NCBI GenBank assembly: GCA_903890885.1
Contig: CAITCX010000180.1
Coordinates: 1 to 17,010, forward strand
Source: an uncultured Dehalococcoidia bacterium
GTDB taxonomy: Bacteria; Chloroflexota; Dehalococcoidia; Dehalococcoidales; UBA3254
DNA length: 17,010 bases
Reading direction: 5' to 3'
The notes beneath the pieces were generated by a model that had not been told where the DNA came from, did not search any database, and worked only from the letters and a program-made list of their open reading frames with translations. A program made the position numbers and the translations under genes. Positions 6,304 through 12,991 of this stretch are shown one piece after another. Position 1 is the first letter of the stretch. Each line of letters begins with the position of its first letter.

Positions 6304-8213
6304 TACCACACCAACTTATCTGGTGGATTCTTTTTCTGCCGCTGATTTCCTTTGCAGTGATAGGGCTGGTTGTGCGTCCGCTGGTTAAACCCGGCGCCCG
6401 AATCAGCGGCTACCTGGCTATAGCTGCTATCGGCGGCTCGCTGGCCCTTTCCGTGTGGACATTGATATCCGTCATGCAGCAGGCTAACCATGTAATAGCC
6501 GTCCCTGCCATTACATGGTTGAGCATCGGCGACTTCTCGGTGAGAATCGGAATTCTAATGGATTCTTTGACGGCCGTCATGCTGGTCGTAGTGACCCTGG
6601 TCAGCCTGATGGTGCAGATCTATTCGCAGGGTTATATGCACGGCGATCCCGGTTATCACCGTTATTTCGCCTGGATGTCACTCTTCACCATGTCCATGCT
6701 GGGCCTGGTGCTGGCTAACAGTCTTTTAATGATGTTCGTCTTCTGGGAAATGGTCGGCCTCTCCTCCTATCTGCTGATCGGATTCTGGTTCCAGAAACCT
6801 TCAGCGGCTAACGCTGCTAAGAAGGCTTTTATCGTGACCCGTTTAGGCGACTTTGGTTTTCTGGCGGCTTTGCTGGTTTTGTATGCTAATACCGGCACCT
6901 TTGATATCGTGGCATTGAGAGGATTGGCGGCGGCAGGCGTTTTGAGTGGCACCGTGTTGACCTGGTCGGCCATCGGCATCTTTGCCGGAGCGGCCGGTAA
7001 ATCCGCACAATTTCCGCTGCATACCTGGCTGCCCGACGCTATGGAAGGCCCTACCCCGGTCAGTGCTCTTATCCATGCCGCTACGATGGTGGCCGCCGGT
7101 GTTTTTCTGGTAGCCCGCACTTTGCCGCTCTTCGAGCATTCGCTGGCAGCCATGAATACCGTGGCAGTCATCGGCGGTTTTACGGCCATTTTCGCCGCTA
7201 CTATGGGACTGGTGGCTGTAGATATTAAACGAGTCCTGGCTTATTCTACTGTCAGCCAGTTGGGCTATATGATGCTGGGACTGGCTACCGGCGGGGTGGC
7301 TGTGGGTATTTTCCACCTCTTCAACCATGCCTTCTTCAAAGCTCTCCTGTTCCTGGGCGCCGGTTCGGTCAATCATGCCACCGGTACCTTCGATATGCGC
7401 GAAATGGGCGGCCTGCGCAAGGTTATGCCCTGGACCTACGGGCTTTTTATCATCGCTTCACTCAGCCTGGCGGGCATCTGGCCGCTGGCCGGTTTCTGGA
7501 GCAAGGATGAAGTGCTGGCCGCCGCTCTGGACAAGCAGCCGGTGCTATTTGTGATGGCCATGATTACCGTCTTTATGACGGCCTTCTATATGTTCCGCGC
7601 GGTTTTTATGACCTTTGGCGGGCAATCGCGGGCCAATACTCATCAAGCCCATGCTGCAGGCCATGCCAAATCCCATGAGTCACCGGCTGTGATGATCGTC
7701 CCTATGGTCATCCTGGGTATTCTGGCGGTTGTTTCCGGTTTCTGGAACGTGACCGGCGGATTTAACGCCTTTATGGGTGAGGGCGGAGAAACCCACAGTT
7801 TTGTAAGTGGATTATTCGGAGTTTTCGCTCATCCGCTACCGTGGATCGCCTTGCTGGTAGCCTGCGCCGGTATCGCGCTGGCATCTGCCATGTACAACGG
7901 CAAATGGCTTTCACCGGAAAAGGTCGGCAAGCTGTTTCAGCCTCTCTATAAATTATTCTTGAACAAATACTGGATGGACACTTTATACGAAAAAATCTTC
8001 GTAAATAATATTTTACTGAATAAACTATTCGCTGGATTCCAGTGGATCGATACGCAGGTGGTGGACGGCGCCGCTAATGGGGCCGGCGGTGTTACGGTGG
8101 CCGGAGGCAAGGCCCTGCGCCGCGCTCAAACCGGACAGCTGCAGGTCTACGGCCTGACTATCGCTATCGGTATAATTGCCATTATCGTTTGTGTTTTAAT
8201 TTTCGGCCGTTAA
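6300..8213 (+). CDS. nuoL: NADH-quinone oxidoreductase subunit L (distal antiporter-like subunit)
   Basis: The largest antiporter-like proton channel, at the far end of the membrane arm, with the long lateral helix at its C-terminus. 637 residues. The key channel residues are present: Glu150 in FVFWEMVGLSSYL (Glu144 in E. coli) and Lys234 in GAAGKSAQFPLHTWLPDAM (Lys229 in E. coli). The C-terminal quarter contains a long segment consistent with the lateral helix and final anchor. The start is GTG 6300, overlapping the stop of the preceding small gene; the nearest GAGGAG (6280-6285) is 14 bases away, so initiation probably depends on coupling. Confidence 0.97.
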   Translation: MIPHQLIWWILFLPLISFAVIGLVVRPLVKPGARISGYLAIAAIGGSLALSVWTLISVMQQANHVIAVPAITWLSIGDFSVRIGILMDSLTAVMLVVVTLVSLMVQIYSQGYMHGDPGYHRYFAWMSLFTMSMLGLVLANSLLMMFVFWEMVGLSSYLLIGFWFQKPSAANAAKKAFIVTRLGDFGFLAALLVLYANTGTFDIVALRGLAAAGVLSGTVLTWSAIGIFAGAAGKSAQFPLHTWLPDAMEGPTPVSALIHAATMVAAGVFLVARTLPLFEHSLAAMNTVAVIGGFTAIFAATMGLVAVDIKRVLAYSTVSQLGYMMLGLATGGVAVGIFHLFNHAFFKALLFLGAGSVNHATGTFDMREMGGLRKVMPWTYGLFIIASLSLAGIWPLAGFWSKDEVLAAALDKQPVLFVMAMITVFMTAFYMFRAVFMTFGGQSRANTHQAHAAGHAKSHESPAVMIVPMVILGILAVVSGFWNVTGGFNAFMGEGGETHSFVSGLFGVFAHPLPWIALLVACAGIALASAMYNGKWLSPEKVGKLFQPLYKLFLNKYWMDTLYEKIFVNNILLNKLFAGFQWIDTQVVDGAANGAGGVTVAGGKALRRAQTGQLQVYGLTIAIGIIAIIVCVLIFGR

Positions 8214-8254
8214 TTTATTTTGAAAACTATGAATCATTCTAAGGAGTACGGAAC

Positions 8255-9745
8255 TTGGGTTTACTGAGCGCCATCATCTTCCTACCGGTTATCGGAGCGA
8301 TTATCATCGCCCTGGTTCCCCGTTTGCCTGAACGGGCGGTGAAATGGTTGGCAGCTATCTTTTCATTTATTACGTTGGTACTGGCAATCCTTCTCTTTTT
8401 TAAATTTGATCGTTCCGCAGGAATGATCGGGGTCATGCAGTTTGGGGGAAATCCCTTAAGCTGGATACCCGCAATAAACTCTTTTTATCATGTAGGGGTA
8501 GACGGCATCAGCTTGCCGCTGGTTCTCTTGATGGCCGTTCTGGGCTTTTTGGTTGTTCTGATTTCCTGGAAGGTCCACCTGAGAGTCAAGGAATATTTTA
8601 TATGGCTCCTGTTGCTTGAGACCAGTATCCTGGGCGTCTTCACCTCTCTGGACCTGTTGCTTTTCTTTCTGTTCTGGGAGATCGAGATCGTACCCATGTA
8701 CTTCCTGATCTCCATCTGGGGCACCGGACGCCGCTCTTATTCAGCCATGAAATATGTGATTTTCACACTGGTAGGCAGTGCTTTCATGCTGGCCGGTATT
8801 CTGGCCCTTTATTTCACCAGCAATCCCCATAGCCTCGACATGATGGAAATCGCTAAAAACATAAGTTTTGCCTCAGGTGCTATTCCTTTAACCGCCATTT
8901 TCTTTTTCCTGATCATCGGCTTTGCGGTTAAACTGCCGGTTTTCCCCTTGCACACCTGGCTGCCGGACGCGCATACCGATGCCCCTACCGGCGTCAGCGT
9001 AGTGCTGGCCGGCGCACTGCTGAAGATGGGCGGTTACGGCATGATCCGCGTCGTGAGCATTTTCCCGGAGGTTGCCCGCACCTGGGCGCCTCTTTTTGTG
9101 ATACTGGCTGTCATTGGTATTCTCTACGGAGCAGCGGTGACGCTTAGGCAGACCGACCTCAAACGCATGATCGCCTACAGCTCCGTCAGTCATATGGGTT
9201 ATGTCTTGCTGGGTATATTCGCCCTTTCCCAGGTAAGTATGGTAGGCGCCAGTCTGCAGATGTTCAGTCACGGCATCGTTACCGGTCTTTTGTTTGCCAT
9301 GGCAGGGCTGGTTATGCATAATGCCGAGGAACGCGATTTGCGCAAATTGGGCGGTCTGGCCAACCAGGTACCCCTCATCGCTATCGTCTTTTCACTGGCC
9401 GGACTGGCTTCCCTGGGTTTGCCGCTCACCAGCGGCTTTGCGGCAGAATTCCTGGTCTTTGTGGGCAGCTTCTCTTCCGCTATCGTGCCCCATATTCAAA
9501 TTTATACCCTTCTTTCCGCCATTGGTGTTGTTCTGGCCGCCGGTTACATCCTCTGGATGATTCAGCGGGTTTTCTTTGGGCCTGCTCTGGAGAAATTCAA
9601 GGCGGTTAAAGACGCTGATAGACTGGAAATGGTCTATATGACGGTCCTGGTAGGCCTGATTTTGTGGATAGGTATTTACCCATCTATTTTAACGGATATC
9701 TTTAATATGGGGGTTACGCCTATCGCCAGGTTGTTTGTGCCTTAG
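8255..9745 (+). CDS. nuoM: NADH-quinone oxidoreductase subunit M (antiporter-like)
   Basis: Middle antiporter-like proton channel of the membrane arm. 496 residues with about fourteen hydrophobic helices. Channel residues are present: Glu142 in FLFWEIEIVPMYFLI (Glu144 in E. coli) and Lys226 in FAVKLPVFPLHTWLPDAH (Lys234 in E. coli). The TTG start at 8255 has AAGGAG 8 bases upstream, and the protein begins MGLLSAIIFLPVIGAI, as typical for NuoM. A 41-base spacer separates it from nuoL. Confidence 0.97.
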   Translation: MGLLSAIIFLPVIGAIIIALVPRLPERAVKWLAAIFSFITLVLAILLFFKFDRSAGMIGVMQFGGNPLSWIPAINSFYHVGVDGISLPLVLLMAVLGFLVVLISWKVHLRVKEYFIWLLLLETSILGVFTSLDLLLFFLFWEIEIVPMYFLISIWGTGRRSYSAMKYVIFTLVGSAFMLAGILALYFTSNPHSLDMMEIAKNISFASGAIPLTAIFFFLIIGFAVKLPVFPLHTWLPDAHTDAPTGVSVVLAGALLKMGGYGMIRVVSIFPEVARTWAPLFVILAVIGILYGAAVTLRQTDLKRMIAYSSVSHMGYVLLGIFALSQVSMVGASLQMFSHGIVTGLLFAMAGLVMHNAEERDLRKLGGLANQVPLIAIVFSLAGLASLGLPLTSGFAAEFLVFVGSFSSAIVPHIQIYTLLSAIGVVLAAGYILWMIQRVFFGPALEKFKAVKDADRLEMVYMTVLVGLILWIGIYPSILTDIFNMGVTPIARLFVP

Positions 9746-9755
9746 TTGTTTTGAG

Positions 9756-9774
9756 TATTTAGTAATTGGAATTT
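9756..9774 (+). repeat. AT-rich 19-bp intergenic repeat, copy 2
   Basis: TATTTAGTAATTGGAATTT in the nuoM-nuoN spacer, 17 of 19 identical to 6077-6095. The rest of the 67-base spacer is also AT-rich and ends with the nuoN ribosome site. Confidence 0.35.
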
Positions 9775-9812
9775 ATTGCGGATATAGTATTTGATCTGTA
9801 AGGAGTTCGTTC

Positions 9813-11270
9813 TTGAATCTGGCTTTATTTACACCCGAACTTAGTCTGGTTGTTACGGCCGTTCTGGTGATCCTGCTCGATTTGTTCATCAAGCAGAAAG
9901 GCTGGCTGGCGGCCGTCAGCATAATCGGTTTGGCGGTCTCCGCCGGATTTTCCGTCGGCCTCTGGAACGGCTCTCCGCAGGCGACCTTTAACAACATGCT
10001 GGCGGTAGATAACTATGCCGTTTTCTTTAAACTGCTTTTTGCCGGAATCGCTGTTCTGGTCATCCTGGCTTCGACTGAATACGTTGCTAAGTTTCAGCGT
10101 TTCCAGGGTGAGTATTATGCCCTGATTCTCCTCTCCGCTTTAGGCATGATGCTGATGGCTGCGACTACTGAATTGATTTCACTTTTTGTCTCTTTGGAAC
10201 TGGTCAACCTTTCTTTGTATGTGCTGGTGGGTTTCTTGAAAGACAACAAGTCTACCGAAGCCTCTTTGAAATATCTGCTGCTGAGCGCAGTCGCCTCCGC
10301 CGTTTTGCTTTTTGGCATGGCTTTGGTCTTTGGCTTTACCGGGCAGACTCAGTTGGGCGAGATTGCGGCCGTTATCACCCGTATGAGCGGTTCCAGCCTG
10401 GCCGCTAATCCGGCTCTGATTGTGGGTATAGTTCTGATGATCGCCGGTTTCGGGTTTAAAATTGCCATGGTGCCTTTCCAGATGTGGGTGCCCGATGTCT
10501 ATGAAGGGGCTCCTACCCCTATCACCGCCTATCTTTCGGTGGGCAGCAAAGCCGCCGGTTTCGCTATTATTTTACGCATCTTTTATGCGGCTTTTATTGG
10601 GCCGACCGATCTCAGTTTTAACTGGGGCATGATTTTTGCGGTAATGAGCGCCATTACCATGACAGCCGGCAATATCGTGGCCATCCAGCAGAACAACATC
10701 AAGAGAATGCTGGGGTACTCCAGCATCGCCCAGGCCGGTTACCTGATGGTCGGCTTAGCTACGGTTGGACTGGTTCATGGTGACTCCGCCGCCGGCCAGG
10801 CTCCGCTGCTTTTCTTCCTGGTAAGCTATTCATTGACTAATCTGGCTGCCTTCTTCGCTATCATAGCTATCTCAAATAAGACCGGTAGTGATATGATTGA
10901 CGATTTTAAGGGCATGGGCAAGCGTTCTCCCTGGCTGGCCGCCGCACTGACCCTGGCGATGGTTTCTTTAATAGGTATGCCTCCCGCGGCCGGATTTATG
11001 GCTAAATTCTATATCTTCAGTACGGCCGTGCAGAACGACCTGCTCTGGCTGGTTATTATCGCTGTCATCAACAGTGTCATCTCGGCTTTTTATTATCTGA
11101 GGGTAGTCAAGGTGATGTGGATGAGTGAGGTAGCCTCACAGGAGAAGGTGCCTGCCTCCTCTGCTCTGGTAGTGGCACTTATGTTATGCTGTGCAGTTGT
11201 TCTGCTTTTCGGCCTCCTGCCCGGGCTTGCCATGAAAATGTCCGGTCTGGCCAGCATGCTGGGTCTGTAA
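9813..11270 (+). CDS. nuoN: NADH-quinone oxidoreductase subunit N (antiporter-like)
   Basis: Proximal antiporter-like proton channel, next to NuoK. 485 residues with about fourteen hydrophobic helices. Glu129 in SLELVNLSLYVLVGF (Glu133 in E. coli) and Lys216 in GFGFKIAMVPFQMWVPDVY (Lys217 in E. coli) are the channel residues. The TTG start at 9813 has AAGGAG 7 bases upstream. It is the last gene of the operon; its stop codon is part of the left arm of a terminator-like hairpin. No nuoE, nuoF or nuoG follows. Confidence 0.97.
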   Translation: MNLALFTPELSLVVTAVLVILLDLFIKQKGWLAAVSIIGLAVSAGFSVGLWNGSPQATFNNMLAVDNYAVFFKLLFAGIAVLVILASTEYVAKFQRFQGEYYALILLSALGMMLMAATTELISLFVSLELVNLSLYVLVGFLKDNKSTEASLKYLLLSAVASAVLLFGMALVFGFTGQTQLGEIAAVITRMSGSSLAANPALIVGIVLMIAGFGFKIAMVPFQMWVPDVYEGAPTPITAYLSVGSKAAGFAIILRIFYAAFIGPTDLSFNWGMIFAVMSAITMTAGNIVAIQQNNIKRMLGYSSIAQAGYLMVGLATVGLVHGDSAAGQAPLLFFLVSYSLTNLAAFFAIIAISNKTGSDMIDDFKGMGKRSPWLAAALTLAMVSLIGMPPAAGFMAKFYIFSTAVQNDLLWLVIIAVINSVISAFYYLRVVKVMWMSEVASQEKVPASSALVVALMLCCAVVLLFGLLPGLAMKMSGLASMLGL

Positions 11271-11300
11271 AGTAAAATGGTGACAGCCCTCTTTTTCTCT
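11261..11300 (+). terminator. intrinsic terminator of the nuo operon
   Basis: Left arm GGG-T-CTGT (11261-11268), loop of 14 bases, right arm ACAG-CCC (11283-11289): seven pairs with a single bulged T, followed directly by TCTTTTTCTCT (11290-11300). The left arm covers the end of nuoN including part of its stop codon, so termination would happen immediately after translation ends. The right arm also lies in the -35 region of the next promoter. Confidence 0.55.
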
Positions 11301-11309
11301 GAATATAAT
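11280..11309 (+). promoter_or_regulatory. promoter of the ATC-start small gene
   Basis: GTGACA (11280-11285, 5 of 6 to TTGACA), 18-base spacer, perfect TATAAT (11304-11309). The predicted start near 11316 leaves a leader of about 30 bases with GGAGGTG before the reading frame at 11348. This is the best-matching promoter in the window and indicates the region is transcribed by itself. Confidence 0.6.
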
Positions 11310-11347
11310 GCAAATAAACAACAATAGTTCACCTTGGGAGGTGGAAT

Positions 11348-11635
11348 ATCAATCCAATAGACCTCAATTCATTTATTCTATTCTGGAAAACCAGGGTCGG
11401 CCATGAATTAGATACAGTTGGCGGAGGATCGAAGTTTATCCTCCAGAACATCACCGATCATGCCTTTTATTACCAGGATTTGCCTGGTAAGATTCGCAAA
11501 CAAAATATTCGATACGTAAAGCGCGTTCTCGAACAGTATGCCAAAATACACTCTCTAAATCCTGGTCACTATGCGAATATTACTCAAAACGGGCCTTATA
11601 TTCTGACATTAATAAAGGTTTATGAAAACCACTGA
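11348..11635 (+). CDS. hypothetical 95-residue protein with apparent ATC start
   Basis: An open frame of 95 codons in the nuoN-argF gap. There is no ATG, GTG or TTG in frame before codon 45. GGAGGTG (11337-11343), almost a full anti-Shine-Dalgarno match, sits at proper distance (6 bases from GGAGG) from ATC at 11348, which would give (M)NPIDLNSFILFW. A good promoter lies upstream. The protein looks genuine: strand-like SKFILQNIT and AFYYQD, a helix RKQNIRYVKRVLEQYAKI, then LNPGHYANITQNGPYILTLI. It resembles small stand-alone domains with two strands followed by helices and a conserved N-x-x-Y near the end; I cannot name the family. Either ATC is used as a rare start, or a G-to-C change has recently silenced the gene. 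More AT-rich than its neighbours, consistent with separate origin. Confidence 0.6.
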   Translation: MNPIDLNSFILFWKTRVGHELDTVGGGSKFILQNITDHAFYYQDLPGKIRKQNIRYVKRVLEQYAKIHSLNPGHYANITQNGPYILTLIKVYENH

Positions 11636-11650
11636 GCCCAGGTCTTTTTT
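11627..11650 (+). terminator. weak terminator-like site after the small gene
   Basis: A short imperfect hairpin around CTG-AGCC-CAG (11632-11641, overlapping the stop codon) is followed by a run of six T (11645-11650). The stem is short and the call rests mainly on the T run. Confidence 0.25.
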
Positions 11651-11675
11651 GAGTTTCGTAATTCAAGTTCTATTT

Positions 11676-11704
11676 TTGTACTTCATCCCTTTTTGCTCTA
11701 TAAT
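11676..11704 (+). promoter_or_regulatory. promoter of argF
   Basis: TTGTAC (11676-11681, 3 of 6), a 17-base spacer and a perfect TATAAT (11699-11704). Start expected near 11711, giving a leader of about 92 bases before the argF TTG. AATTCAA words at 11660, 11702 and 11716 flank and overlap the -10; ATTCA is also the half-site of ArgR operators, so repression by arginine is possible but not shown. Confidence 0.5.
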
Positions 11705-11761
11705 TCAATTATGTAAATTCAATCAGGTGTTCGACGGGTTGTGAATATTATTTTATACTTG

Positions 11762-11789
11762 GGTCGGTCAAAAACAGGGCAAGCCGACC
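11762..11789 (+). promoter_or_regulatory. hairpin in the argF leader
   Basis: GGTCGG (11762-11767) and CCGACC (11784-11789) form a perfect 6-bp stem with a 16-base loop. The stem ends two bases before the AGGAGG ribosome site (11792-11797). It could limit ribosome access or protect the mRNA end; there is no T run, so it is not an intrinsic terminator. Confidence 0.4.
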
Positions 11790-11802
11790 GCAGGAGGAAC
11801 TC

Positions 11803-12744
11803 TTGAAAGGTAAGGACTTACTATCGATCATGGATCTCAGCAGCGAAGAGATTAACGTTATGCTCTCGGACGCTGTAGACATGAAACAGGACAAATGGCA
11901 TTCCATACTGGATAAAAAAGTGCTGGCTCTGGTTTTTGAGAAGCCCTCCCTGCGTACCAGGGTCAGTTTTGAAGTAGCGATGAGGCAGATGGGAGGACAT
12001 ACCATTTATCTATCTCCAGCCGAAGTTGGACTGGGGAAAAGAGAATCGGCCCGCGACGTTGCTTCCGTGCTCGGTCGTTTTGTGGATGTTATCGCCGCCC
12101 GAACTTTTTCCCATGAGACAGTGGCTGAGTTAGCCCGCTGGGCGGACGTGCCGGTTATCAATGCTTTGGATGATATTGAGCATCCCTGTCAGGCGTTGGC
12201 TGATCTGATGACCGTTTATGAGAACAAAGGAGAACTGAAAGGGTTAACTGTGGCCTATATAGGCGATGGCAACAATGTCGCCAATAGTTTGATGTTAGGC
12301 TGCGCAATGATGGGCATCAACTTTAAAATAGCTTCACCTGCAGGCTATAACGTGCCGGAGTCTATTTTAAATGCCGCTGATGAATATGCAGCAGGCATGG
12401 ATTCCTCCGTCTTTTGCACGGACAAACCGGCTGAGGCCGCCAGCGAAGCCGATGTCATATATACCGATGTTTGGACCAGTATGGGGCAAGAAGAAGAATC
12501 CGCCAAGCGGCGTGAAATATTTGCCGGATATAAAATTACCACTGAACTTATGGACAAGGCCAAAGAAGATGCCGTCTTTATGCATCCCCTGCCTGCTCAC
12601 CATGGCGAGGAAGTCACTGACGAAGTACTTTACAGCCCTGCCTCTGTGGTCTTCGACCAGGCCGAGAACCGCATGCATATGCAGAAAGCGCTGCTGGCTC
12701 AGATGCTGGGTGGACTGGATGTCTTCTTCCGCAGGCACAAGTAG
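11803..12744 (+). CDS. argF: ornithine carbamoyltransferase
   Basis: Joins carbamoyl phosphate and ornithine to citrulline in arginine biosynthesis; cytoplasmic trimer. 313 residues, normal length. Carbamoyl-phosphate site SLRTR at 49-53 (FEKPSLRTRVSFE), HPCQ at 127-130 and the ornithine-binding loop DVWTSMG at 222-228 are present; the SMG loop favours ornithine over aspartate carbamoyltransferase. Oddity: the usual HCLP near the C-terminus is HPLP (His261-Pro262-Leu263-Pro264), so the substrate-contacting cysteine is proline, as in aspartate carbamoyltransferases, while the following AHHGEEVTDEV is OTC-like. TTG start with AGGAGG 5 bases upstream. It stands alone with its own promoter; no other arg genes are in the window. 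Confidence 0.93.
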   Translation: MKGKDLLSIMDLSSEEINVMLSDAVDMKQDKWHSILDKKVLALVFEKPSLRTRVSFEVAMRQMGGHTIYLSPAEVGLGKRESARDVASVLGRFVDVIAARTFSHETVAELARWADVPVINALDDIEHPCQALADLMTVYENKGELKGLTVAYIGDGNNVANSLMLGCAMMGINFKIASPAGYNVPESILNAADEYAAGMDSSVFCTDKPAEAASEADVIYTDVWTSMGQEEESAKRREIFAGYKITTELMDKAKEDAVFMHPLPAHHGEEVTDEVLYSPASVVFDQAENRMHMQKALLAQMLGGLDVFFRRHK

Positions 12745-12745
12745 T

Positions 12746-12766
12746 GGCTCTGGTATGAGAGAGTCC
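12746..12766 (+). terminator. weak hairpin after argF
   Basis: GG-CTCT (12746-12751), 8-base loop, AGAG-T-CC (12760-12766): six pairs with one bulge, starting one base after the argF stop. The following sequence is AT-rich but has no T run, so termination efficiency is doubtful. Confidence 0.25.
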
Positions 12767-12816
12767 CCAATTATTATTCAGAAATCATAGTGAAAAATCA
12801 TCTATCCTATTAGTGC

Positions 12817-12936
12817 AAAAAACCCGCCTTGCGATTATTCCAAAGATGTGAATATCTTTGCGATAACAAGCTTAGTATACTCTTCTCCCCATCATTTTCT
12901 TGGGAACCCGGTATTGGGGAGACTTCTCGCAAGGCC
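12817..12936 (-). ncRNA. candidate structured small RNA, three-way junction, ~120 nt
   Basis: Read on the minus strand the element starts GCCTTGCGA (12935-12927) and closes with TCGCAAGGC (12834-12826), a perfect 9-bp terminal stem. Inside are two further perfect hairpins: TCTCCCCA/TGGGGAGA (12922-12915 with 12891-12884, 8 bp, 23-base loop) and CAAAGAT/ATCTTTG (12860-12854 with 12847-12841, 7 bp, 6-base loop). The terminal stem is followed at once by GGG and six T (12825-12817), as at the end of an intrinsic terminator. A TATAGT (complement of 12943-12948, 5 of 6 to the -10 consensus) is placed so that transcription would start at about 12936, exactly at the stem; no good -35 is seen. It does not show 5S rRNA, SRP RNA, hammerhead or purine riboswitch core sequences that I can recognise. 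Lies antisense between argF and der. Confidence 0.5.
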
Positions 12937-12963
12937 TGTTCAACTATAAACATTCGAATAGAG

Positions 12964-12969
12964 TATAAT
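12964..12969 (+). promoter_or_regulatory. -10 element of the der operon promoter
   Basis: A perfect TATAAT 28 bases upstream of the der TTG. The best -35 (TTCAAC, 12939-12944) has poor spacing (19) and 3 of 6 matches. The start would be near 12976, leaving only about 16 bases of leader with AAGGA at 12977-12981. The structured element just upstream is outside this transcript. Confidence 0.5.
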
Positions 12970-12991
12970 TTAAAATAAGGATAATAGAAAA

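Noticed and set aside
8888..9319. 143-codon minus-strand ORF inside nuoM
   Set aside because: Shadow of a highly hydrophobic coding region on the opposite strand; His/Gln-rich composition without a domain and no ribosome site.
11251..11262. Palindrome CCAGCATGCTGG at the end of nuoN
   Set aside because: It is inside coding sequence (codons for the ASML stretch), has no T run after it, and competes with the better hairpin at 11261-11289.
12826..12935. Small insertion element (MITE) with 9-bp terminal inverted repeats
   Set aside because: No target-site duplication flanks the repeats, no second copy is in the window, and the internal hairpins plus T run fit an RNA better. A genome search could reopen this.
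12817..12936. 5S rRNA or other known RNA
   Set aside because: Size and three-way layout resemble 5S rRNA, and a CCCCAATACCG stretch recalls its loop, but the conserved CCGAAC and GAAGUUAAG blocks are missing and helix positions differ. Hammerhead (CUGAUGA), SRP and purine riboswitch cores are also absent.
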